Assembly: GCA_965213545.1 (NCBI GenBank)
Contig: CBDBZL010000002.1
Location: forward strand, 248,001-312,000
Direction of reading: 5' to 3'
Length of the DNA stretch: 64,000 nucleotides
Source: CBDBZL01 sp965213545
Lineage (GTDB): Bacteria; Pseudomonadota; Alphaproteobacteria; Sphingomonadales; Sphingomonadaceae
Below, piece after piece: positions 57,033-64,000 of this stretch. How positions within the stretch are numbered: position 1 is the stretch's first letter; each line of letters starts with the position of its first letter. The notes beneath the pieces were generated by a model. That model ran no database searches, was not told the DNA's origin, and saw nothing but the letters and a program-made list of their open reading frames with translations. Position numbers and translations under genes: made by a program.

Positions 57033-58351
57033 CAGCCGTGCTCGTCCTGCGCCTGCTGGGCAGGATCGCCGTCGGGATATTTCACTTGCCGCTCATGCAC
57101 CGCCTGACGCGCCTGTTCCTGCAGGTGCCAGGGCATCTTCTCGTAGACATCCTCGAACATGGTGCGGAAAGGCTGATGCAAGCCGTGTCCCAGAATGCCG
57201 TTCTTTTCCGCCTGCTTGATGGCCGTCCTTACCTCAGCGTCGAGCTCTGCATCCATCGCCTCGTGCGCATCTTTGGACCATTCGTCCAGCGCGATCAGAT
57301 GCCGCTTCAGCCGGGCGATGGGATCGCCAAGCGGCCATTCCGCATGTTCTTCCGCGCTGCGATAGACGCCCGGATTGTCCGAGGTGGAATGGCCCTCCGC
57401 CCGGTAGGTGAAGAACTCGATCAGGGTCGGCCCATGGTTCAGCCGCGCCCGGTCTGCCGCCCAGCGCTCCGCCGCATAAACCGCCAGCGCGTCATTGCCA
57501 TCGACCCGCAGCCCGGCGATGCCATAGCCCACCGCGCGCGCGGCAAAGGTGGTGCGCTCAGCTCCGGCAAAGCCCGAAAAGCTCGAGATGGCCCACTGGT
57601 TGTTGATGACATTGAGAATGCAGGGCGCGTTGTAGACCGCGTTGAAGGTCATTGCCGAATGGAAATCCCCCTCGGCGGTAGAGCCCTCGCCCACGAAGGC
57701 GGCGGCGATCCGGCTATCCTGGGCGATGGCGCTGGCCATGGCAAAACCCGTCGCCTGCGGAAGCTGGGTGGCCAGATTGCCCGATATGCTGAAGAAATTG
57801 TGGCTGCGCGCGGAATACATGATCGGCAGCTGGCGTCCCTTCAATTTGTCCGCCCGGTTGGAATAGATCTGGTTGATCATCTCGACCAGCGGGTAGCCGC
57901 GCGCGATCAGGCAGCCCTGCTGGCGATAGCTGGGAAAGACCATGTCGTCGAATTCGAGCGCATGGGTGGCCACCACGCTGGTTGCCTCCTCGCCGGTGCA
58001 CTTCATGTAGAAGCTGGTTTTGCCCTGCCGCTGGGCGCGGTACATCCGGTTGTCGAAGGCCCGCACCAGCGCCATTTCGCGCAGGAACCGGCGCAACAGG
58101 TCGGGTTCGAGCTGGGGGTTCCAAGGTCCGTGCGCCCGATCATCCTCGCCCAGCACGCGGACCAGATCGGTCGTCAGTGCGTGGGTTTCGGCAGGGGCGC
58201 AATTTTCCTCCGGCCGGGACTGCGCGCCCGCGGTGGGCACCCGCAGGTGCGAGAAATCGACCTCGTCGCCCGGGCGGAAATTGGGCTCGGGCACATGCAG
58301 CGCAAGCCGGGGACGGTTGCGCCGCGCGCCGCCCGCTTCCTCCTCGCCCAT
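57032..58351 (-). CDS. bkdA: Branched-chain 2-oxoacid dehydrogenase E1 alpha subunit
   Basis: The 439-residue subunit has an N-terminal extension (to ~95), then the thiamine diphosphate fold: FPSYRQQGCLIARG, the Mg-TPP motif VGEGSTAEGDFHSAMTF...NN (Gly-Asp-Gly type ending in VINNQWAIS), and TYRAEGHSTSDNPG with the phosphorylation-loop-type Ser/His region. ATG 58351 preferred over the upstream TTG. First gene of the operon. The subunit decarboxylates valine-, leucine- and isoleucine-derived 2-oxoacids, feeding branched-chain acyl-CoA. Confidence 0.92.
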   Translation of the reverse strand: MGEEEAGGARRNRPRLALHVPEPNFRPGDEVDFSHLRVPTAGAQSRPEENCAPAETHALTTDLVRVLGEDDRAHGPWNPQLEPDLLRRFLREMALVRAFDNRMYRAQRQGKTSFYMKCTGEEATSVVATHALEFDDMVFPSYRQQGCLIARGYPLVEMINQIYSNRADKLKGRQLPIMYSARSHNFFSISGNLATQLPQATGFAMASAIAQDSRIAAAFVGEGSTAEGDFHSAMTFNAVYNAPCILNVINNQWAISSFSGFAGAERTTFAARAVGYGIAGLRVDGNDALAVYAAERWAADRARLNHGPTLIEFFTYRAEGHSTSDNPGVYRSAEEHAEWPLGDPIARLKRHLIALDEWSKDAHEAMDAELDAEVRTAIKQAEKNGILGHGLHQPFRTMFEDVYEKMPWHLQEQARQAVHERQVKYPDGDPAQQAQDEHG

Positions 58352-58422
58352 CCTCAACCCTCTCAAACGGCGCCGCGTATGGCTGCCGGAATATTGGTTG
58401 CGCCCGAAACGGTCAAGCCGCG

Positions 58423-59406
58423 CTAAACCGCCACTGGCGCGCGCAGCGCGGCTTGCGGGTGGTAGTCCGTAACCGCGAAATCCTCGATCCTATAGGCAGA
58501 TATATCGGGCGCATCATGCAGGATGGCAAGTCGCGGCGCACCCGCCGGAATGCGCCCGAGCTGCTGTTCCACCAGCTCTTCATGGTTGAGATAAAGATGC
58601 GTATCACCGCCGAACCACACCAGCTCGCCGGCATCGTAACCGGCTTGCCGGGCGATCATCCCGGTCAGCAGCGCGGCCCCGAACAGATTGAACGGCAGGC
58701 CCAGCGCGACATCACAACTGCGTTGGTAGAGCAGGCAGTTCAGCCGGCCGCTCGCATCCGGGGCGTCGGGATTGGGGCCGGGGCCGACATGGAAGTGATA
58801 GGTCTTGTGACAGGGCGGAAGCGCCATGCGGTCGAGCTCGGCGACATTCCAGCCTTCGATGATATGGCGTCGCCCCGCAGGATCGCGCCGCAACCCCTCC
58901 ACCACGCGCGCCACCTGGTTGATCCCCGGGCCGCGCCGATAGAGCCCGCCGCCGTCCGGCTCATAGGTCGGCCAGTTAGTCCACTGCCTGCCGTAAACGG
59001 GGCCAAGATCGCCCCAGCGCGCGGCAAAGGTCTCATCTGTCACGATGCGCCGCTCGAACTCGTCCTGGGCGATATTCTCGCCCGTCTCAGTCCGATAGCG
59101 CTCCAGTGGCCAGTCGCTCCAGATCGTCACCCGCTGCTCGAGCAGCGGGCGGATATTGGTCTGGCCCGAGAGAAACCACAGCATCTCGCGCGCCGCGGTC
59201 TTCCAGTACACCCGCTTGGTGGTGAGCAGCGGAACATGCCCATCGCCAATATCGAACCTGAGACTGGTGCCGAACAGCGCGCGGGTACCCACGCCCGTGC
59301 GCTCGATCCGCTCGTGTCCCTCCTGCCATACTCGTCGCATCAGTTCGAGATATTGCCATTCCCAATGGCGCTCGGCACGAACGGTAGGCGGGCTTGCAGG
59401 GTTCAT
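58423..59406 (-). CDS. thyA: Thymidylate synthase ThyA
   Basis: The 327-residue enzyme makes dTMP from dUMP and methylene-tetrahydrofolate. Landmarks: YLELMRRVWQEGHERIERTG at the N-terminus, GRQWTNWPTYEP, the catalytic Cys in LPPCHKTYHFHV (residue ~210), RSCDVALGLPFN and HLYLNHEELVEQQL. It is about 60 residues longer than E. coli ThyA (264), with extra sequence in the N-terminal third and around WPTYEPDGGGLYRRGPG, as in other ThyA with inserts. It is 71 bases downstream of E1 alpha's start, on the same strand, but separate from the operon. Confidence 0.94.
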   Translation of the reverse strand: MNPASPPTVRAERHWEWQYLELMRRVWQEGHERIERTGVGTRALFGTSLRFDIGDGHVPLLTTKRVYWKTAAREMLWFLSGQTNIRPLLEQRVTIWSDWPLERYRTETGENIAQDEFERRIVTDETFAARWGDLGPVYGRQWTNWPTYEPDGGGLYRRGPGINQVARVVEGLRRDPAGRRHIIEGWNVAELDRMALPPCHKTYHFHVGPGPNPDAPDASGRLNCLLYQRSCDVALGLPFNLFGAALLTGMIARQAGYDAGELVWFGGDTHLYLNHEELVEQQLGRIPAGAPRLAILHDAPDISAYRIEDFAVTDYHPQAALRAPVAV

Positions 59407-59513
59407 GAGCGGCCAGCGCTAGCACCGCAGTTGTGCGCTTGCCAGCCTGCACCCCCGCTCGTATAGCCCCGCCTCTGCCGCCCGCCGAGCGCGTCTCGCG
59501 GGCCTGATCCGGT

Positions 59514-59590
59514 CGGGGAGTAGCTCAGCCTGGTAGAGCACTGTCTTCGGGAGGCAGGGGCCGGAGGTTCGAATCCTCTCTCCCCGACCA
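59514..59590 (+). tRNA. tRNA-Pro (CGG)
   Basis: Acceptor CGGGGAG/CTCCCCG, D arm GCTC/GAGC, anticodon stem CTGTC/GGCAG around loop TTCGGGA (anticodon CGG), and T arm CGGAG/CTCTC-like pairing with GTTCGAA. CCA is encoded at 59588-59590. Confidence 0.95.
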
Positions 59591-59751
59591 AAATGATCTT
59601 TCAGCAGCCATAAGGTCCAAATGTCTAACGCCTTTACGACTGTGTACGTTAAAGGGCAGCGCTATTGAACTAGGTAGCACCCATGGCGAATGGCACGCAT
59701 CGTACGAAGTTCGGGGATGTGTGTGCGCGGTTATGATGTAAGCTTGGGCGC

Positions 59752-61404
59752 GTGACCCGGAGAAACACCGCCGCGCGCTGGTCGCACTCCAAGCATCGCT
59801 GGCTGGCCATCATCGGCGGGATTAGCCTTGTCGTGTGGGGACTGTCGAGTCTTACCCATATCGCCATGGTGCTGTCCGGGCCGCAGCAAGCACGGTTCTT
59901 GCCGTCCGCCGCCACGGTGTCTCTCCAATCTCCAAGGGGCACGGCCGATCACGCAGATACTCGGCGAGCGCAACATCGACCGGGCAGTGGCGGTCAAGAC
60001 CGTGGCGGCCCCGGGGGGCGGGGTGATATGGCAGGTAACCAGCCAACCGATGGCCCCGCGCCGTTATTTTCAGCCCGGCGATGGCAGCGAGGTGGCCGAT
60101 GGTGACCGGCGGCAGGCTGTGTTCCTGGCTCGTCACTATCTGGCTACCGACCGGCCGGTGACATCCGCCATCCTGCAGACCGAGTTCGACGGCGACTAAC
60201 CCTGGGTCAACCGGCTGCTTCCCGTGTGGAAACTGACGTTCCAGGGCGAAGACGGGCTTACCGCTTACGTCCACACCGAAGCCTCGAGCCTGGCGGCGGT
60301 CAACAACCATACCAAGAACGTGCTGCAGGGAATCTTTCGTGCGCTTCACTCTTGGGAATGGGTACCCGAGCGGATGGATTGGCTGCGGGTCGTTGTCATG
60401 GCGCTGATGGTGGGAAGCCTGCTCGCATTGGCGGTGACCGGGATCGCCATGCTGGTGGCAATTCGCCGCCGCAAGCGTCTGCCGGGAAGCCGGGGCTGGC
60501 GCCGGGTGGCGGGCTATGTGCTGGGATTGCCGCTTATCATGTTCGCCGCATCGGGCATTTATCATCTGGTGCAATCGGCGCTGGTGCCGCCGGGCAGCCA
60601 GCTCAGGATGGGCGCTCCGCTTGCTGTTGCCGATGGCGACTGGCCGGTCGAGCGGGACTGGACCGCGCTTTCTGGTGGTCGGCAGGTCACTTCGATGGCG
60701 TTGGTGGAAGGGGTGATGGCCGTCCGCGCTATTGCCTCGGTCTGGCTCAACCGGACGCGCCCGGCGGTGGCGGCGGCGGCGGCGAGCATGATCATGGCCC
60801 TGGCGAAGCACGAGGCAAGGACGCCGCCGCAGCGCGCGCGGACGAGCACGGATCGCACGATAATACCGCAATGATCGCCGATAGCACGTTGCCCACGACA
60901 GACGTCGAGATCCGCGAGGCGCGCTTCGCCGGATTATAGCCCGACGGACCCGCGATCTATCTCCACGCTGCTACCGGCGAGGTGGCCAACCGGGGTGAAC
61001 GCGACATCGCGCTCGATATCGCCCGCCGCTTCTCGGGCGCATCCGATGAGGCGGTAACGGGCATCGAACTGGTCACCCGGTTTGGATCCGAATATGATTT
61101 CCGGAACAAGCGGCTCCCGGTCTGGCGGGTGGATTACGGCGCTCCGGTCGATGCCAGATTCTATGTCGATCCATCGGCCGGCGTGCTGGTCGACCTGGTG
61201 GCCGACTGGGAAAAGCCCGAGCGCTTCGTATTCAGCATGGTCCACAAGTGGAACTTTTTGTTCCCGGTCGGACGTTTGTTGCTCAACATCGTGGTCGCCG
61301 CCATGGTCATCGGGCTCATCGGCTTCATGGCCGTGCTGGGTCTCCGGATGGACCTGGCGCGCCGGTTGCGCGAACGGCGTCGATCGGCATTGGGGGCGGG
61401 TTAA
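59752..61404 (+). pseudogene. PepSY-associated membrane protein, decayed
   Basis: A PepSY-type membrane protein of about 500 residues can be pieced together from three frames. It starts RWLAIIGGISLVVWGL (59752 frame), shifts near 59935 to ITQILGERNIDRAV, meets a stop TAA at 60197-60199 between FDGD and PWVNRLLPVWKLTF, continues in that frame to NNHTKNVLQGIFRALHSWEW, shifts again near 60712, meets another stop at 60937-60939, and finishes with YDFRNKRLPVWRVDYG and a final membrane helix at 61404. Intact relatives anchor in the inner membrane and often serve metal or flavin reduction. At least two frameshifts and two stops make it non-functional. Confidence 0.82.
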
Positions 61405-61445
61405 GCTCGCGAAGCGGTAACGAAGCGGGCTTGCTTGTCAGAAAC

Positions 61446-61817
61446 CTACCAGCGCTTTCGCCCCGACTTGCTCGAACGCGCCGGCGTCGCCCCCAGACGC
61501 GAAGGCCACCAGCGGGCGAACAGGCTGAGGACGAACGGCCAGAACAACGTATAGGCAATATCGGAAATCATACCGCGCAGCGCCGGCGACCCGAAGAAAA
61601 AGTCGAGCGCTTCATTGATCGCCTCGGCTGCCACCACCACCGCGAACGGGCGAAACCCGGCCAGCGGCCAGCGCGCGATCAGCGAGGCGGCAAGCAGGAT
61701 GGCAAGCCCTGCATGCATGTGCAGGACAGGGTCCTCCAGCCCGCTTTCCATGGCGATCATGTCCAGCGATGCGCGCAGCCAGTCCAATGCGCTCATCAGG
61801 TCCGCCGCTAGTGCCAT
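61446..61817 (-). CDS. Small conserved membrane protein
   Basis: The 123-residue protein has three or four short hydrophobic segments (residues ~12-30, 37-52, 58-70, 85-105) with HMHAGLAILLAASLIARWP and EAINEALDFFFGSP (a VanZ-like or DUF-type pattern), and ends in a very basic tail (SSKSGRKRW). The ATG at 61817 is good. It is convergent with the decayed PepSY gene and divergent from purF. I do not recognise a function. Confidence 0.65.
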   Translation of the reverse strand: MALAADLMSALDWLRASLDMIAMESGLEDPVLHMHAGLAILLAASLIARWPLAGFRPFAVVVAAEAINEALDFFFGSPALRGMISDIAYTLFWPFVLSLFARWWPSRLGATPARSSKSGRKRW

Positions 61818-61982
61818 AACCCGGCGCGCTTCGCGTCTTGACGGCGCATGTCAAGGCTCGCCCCCTTGCGGGGGTTGGACGTCTATGGCCGGGGACAGTC
61901 CTGTAAACTGCTTGAAATGCACGCACCCAGTGGCCATTGCACCAGCGCTGCCTGTACGCGCGCTGCCACCCGGACGAAAGCG

Positions 61983-63488
61983 ATGGACCCGAGCCCCCGC
62001 GTCGATAATGACGAAAGCGATCGGCTGCACGAGGAGTGCGGCGTATTCGGCATCATAGGCGCGGCCGAAGCCGCCGCCGCTGCGGCGCTCGGCCTGCATG
62101 CCCTGCAGCATCGCGGGCAGGAAGCGGCGGGTATCACCAGTTTTGATGGTGCCGAATTCTATACTCGTCGCGGTCTTGGGCATGTGGTGGACAATTTCTC
62201 CACCGGAGACTCGATTGCCGAACTGCCCGGCTTCATGGCGTGTGGCCATGTCCGCTATTCCACCACCGGCGGCGCGGGGCTGCGCAATGTCCAGCCACTT
62301 TACGCCGACCTGGCCTTTGGTGGCTTTGCGGTGGCGCATAATGGCAATATCTCGAACGCGCGCACCTTGCGGCAGGACCTGGTACGCAAGGGCGCGATCT
62401 TCCAATCGACCTCGGACACCGAGGTCATCATCCACCTTATCGCCACCAGTCGGTATACCGATCTGCTCGACAAGGTGATCGATGCCTTGCGTCTGGTCGA
62501 AGGGGCCTATTCGCTCGTCTGCATGACCCCCAAGGGCATGATCGCCTGCCGCGATCCGCTCGGCGTGCGGCCGCTGGTAATGGGCCGGCTGGGCGATGCG
62601 CATGTGTTCGCCAGCGAGACAGTGGCGCTCGATGTCATCGGCGGCCAGTTTGTCCGCCAGGTGGAGCCGGGTGAGCTTATCGAGGTGGATTTCGACGGCA
62701 AGGTCACCTCGCATCGTCCCTTTGGTGATCACCGCCCGCGGCCATGCATCTTCGAACATGTCTATTTCAGCCGCCCCGATTCCATCTTCAACCGCCGCTC
62801 GGTCTATGAGACCCGCAAGCAGATTGGCGTGGAACTGGCGCGCGAGGCGCCGTGCGAGGCTGATATCGTGGTTCCGGTGCCCGATTCGGGCGTGCCGGCG
62901 GCGATCGGCTATGCCCAGCAGTCGGGGCTGCCGTTCGAGCTCGGGATCATTCGCTCGCACTATGTCGGGCGCACCTTCATCCAGCCATCGGACGGTGCGC
63001 GTCATGCAGGCGTCAGGCGCAAGCACAATGCCAACCGGATGCTGGTCGAAGGCAGGCGGATCGTGCTGATCGACGATTCCATCGTGCGCGGCACCACCAG
63101 CGTGAAGATCATCGAGATGATGCGCGATGCCGGCGCGCGCGAAGTCCATTTCCGCGTCGCCAGTCCACCGACGGGGCATAGCTGCTATTACGGTGTCGAC
63201 ACGCCCGAGCGCTCCAAGCTGCTTGCCGGGCGGATGGACCTGGCGGCAATGTGCGCCTTCATCAAGGCCGACAGTCTGGCCTTCGTCTCGATCGACGGGC
63301 TCTACCGCGCGGTCGGGCTGGACGGACGTGACCAGGCGCAGCCGCAATATTGCGATGCCTGTTTCACCGGCGATTATCCTACCCGCCTCACCGATCTTGC
63401 CGCGCGGCAGGGCGATAGCGCACAACTTTCGCTCGCGGTCGAACCTGCCGGCGATGAACGCGCTGACCTTGCTAGCAAGGTTGCCTGA
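61983..63488 (+). CDS. purF: Amidophosphoribosyltransferase PurF
   Basis: The 501-residue enzyme makes phosphoribosylamine, the first step of purine synthesis. The N-terminal nucleophile Cys is in HEECGVFGIIG after an 18-residue leader that should be removed. The glutaminase part has YSTTGGAG and VAHNGNISN; the phosphoribosyl part has VVPVPDSGVPAAIGYA and the PRPP loop VLIDDSIVRGTTS. ATG 61983 is the closest start to the processing site; ATG 61917 is also possible. The SDR gene follows after one base. Confidence 0.96.
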   Translation: MDPSPRVDNDESDRLHEECGVFGIIGAAEAAAAAALGLHALQHRGQEAAGITSFDGAEFYTRRGLGHVVDNFSTGDSIAELPGFMACGHVRYSTTGGAGLRNVQPLYADLAFGGFAVAHNGNISNARTLRQDLVRKGAIFQSTSDTEVIIHLIATSRYTDLLDKVIDALRLVEGAYSLVCMTPKGMIACRDPLGVRPLVMGRLGDAHVFASETVALDVIGGQFVRQVEPGELIEVDFDGKVTSHRPFGDHRPRPCIFEHVYFSRPDSIFNRRSVYETRKQIGVELAREAPCEADIVVPVPDSGVPAAIGYAQQSGLPFELGIIRSHYVGRTFIQPSDGARHAGVRRKHNANRMLVEGRRIVLIDDSIVRGTTSVKIIEMMRDAGAREVHFRVASPPTGHSCYYGVDTPERSKLLAGRMDLAAMCAFIKADSLAFVSIDGLYRAVGLDGRDQAQPQYCDACFTGDYPTRLTDLAARQGDSAQLSLAVEPAGDERADLASKVA

Positions 63489-63489
63489 A

Positions 63490-64000
63490 ATGACCAACGA
63501 CACCGCCACCCGCGCGCTGGCCGGGCGCATCGCGCTGGTTACGGGCGCCAGCCGGGGCATCGGCGCGGCCACCGCCCGCGCGCTTGCAGCCGCCGGCGCG
63601 CATGTCGTGCTGGTGGCGCGCACGACGAAGGACCTCGAGACGGTGGAGGATGAGATCCACGCCGCGGGCGGCACCTCCACCATCGCTCCGCTCGACCTGG
63701 CGCAGCCCGAAGCGATCGCCCGTCTCGCGCATGCCATTGCCGAGCGATGGAACCGGCTCGACATTCTGGTAATCGCCGCCGCCATGCTGCCCACGCTTAC
63801 TCCAGTGACCCAGATCGAGGCCAAGCAGTTCAACCAGGCCCTGACGCTCAACGTGCTGGCGACGCAGGCGCTGCTTTCCGCATTTGATCCGCTGATGAAG
63901 CGCAGCGAGGTGGGCGCAAGGCTGATCGGGCTGACCAGTTCGGTCGGCTCGGCTCCGCGTGCCTTTTGGGGCGCTTATGCCGCATCCAAGGCCGCCTTCG
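63490..64000 (+). CDS. Short-chain dehydrogenase/reductase (3' end cut off)
   Basis: The visible 170 residues have the SDR NAD(P) loop TGASRGIGAATA (residues 19-30), LDILVIAAAML (NNAG-like segment with Ala replacements: ILVIAAA), N138-like LNVLATQAL, and the active-site Ser in GLTSSVGS followed by YAASKAAF with the Tyr-x3-Lys pair at the window edge. The NNAG motif is changed to IAAA, as in several alphaproteobacterial SDRs near purF. ATG 63490 follows one base after the purF stop, so the two are one transcript. The substrate is unknown. Confidence 0.9.
   Translation, partial: MTNDTATRALAGRIALVTGASRGIGAATARALAAAGAHVVLVARTTKDLETVEDEIHAAGGTSTIAPLDLAQPEAIARLAHAIAERWNRLDILVIAAAMLPTLTPVTQIEAKQFNQALTLNVLATQALLSAFDPLMKRSEVGARLIGLTSSVGSAPRAFWGAYAASKAAF

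Noticed and set aside
61851..63851. A 666-codon minus-strand frame opposite purF
   Set aside because: Antisense shadow; purF is conserved along its full length on the other strand.

Overview
The window is about 65% G+C and reads as chromosomal DNA of an alphaproteobacterium of the order Sphingomonadales (Sphingomonas/Erythrobacter type). The support is: a CpdR-type single-domain response regulator; recA followed by alaS, with a GTTC-N7-GTTC LexA box; zapA, a probable 6S RNA and 5-formyltetrahydrofolate cyclo-ligase in that order; a DUF2842 gene; and a tkt-gap-pgk operon. The assignment rests on gene content and order, not on a database search.

Layout. (1) 0-3.4 kb: 3' end of an FAD-linked oxidase, a SapC-like gene, a candidate small RNA with an anti-Shine-Dalgarno motif, N-formylglutamate amidohydrolase divergent from cpdR, and tRNA-Val. 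(2) 3.8-8.4 kb: a nickel locus. A NikR-type repressor is divergent from a HupE permease, a TonB-dependent receptor and two small exported accessory proteins, with a textbook NikR operator between them. (3) 8.7-14 kb: a TPR/DUF4331 operon and a YadA-like trimeric autotransporter. (4) 14.1-28.4 kb: a surface-glycan island next to an IS3 transposase remnant. It has three sulfotransferase genes (one frameshifted), two GT61-type and several GT2/GT4 glycosyltransferases, a PglK-like ABC flippase and a UDP-xylose synthase-like enzyme. (5) 28.5-34 kb: a tightly overlapping minus-strand operon of glycosyltransferase, acyl-CoA-dehydrogenase-fold flavoprotein, PIG-L deacetylase and NodS-like methyltransferase, followed by a SRPBCC protein and a zinc alcohol dehydrogenase. 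I regard this as the best candidate for an undescribed pathway. (6) 34.3-42.9 kb: icd, a solitary lower-G+C Mrr restriction enzyme, a GNAT/nitrilase fusion, a GST, a CPA2 antiporter, a small stress-type protein, recA and a lipoprotein. (7) 43-52 kb: alaS, purSQ, and tkt-gap-(MOSC)-pgk. (8) 52-64 kb: zapA, 6S RNA, folate cyclo-ligase, an Fpg/Nei glycosylase, tRNA-Asp, a branched-chain 2-oxoacid dehydrogenase operon, thyA, tRNA-Pro, a decayed PepSY membrane gene, purF and the start of an SDR gene.

How the parts work together. Housekeeping blocks (central carbon, purines, translation, repair) are interrupted by accessory blocks for metal uptake, adhesion, glycan assembly and restriction. Decay is visible in four places: the IS3 fragment, a one-base frameshift in a sulfotransferase, a multiply broken PepSY gene, and a GT2-GT4 reading frame that looks like two genes joined by stop loss.
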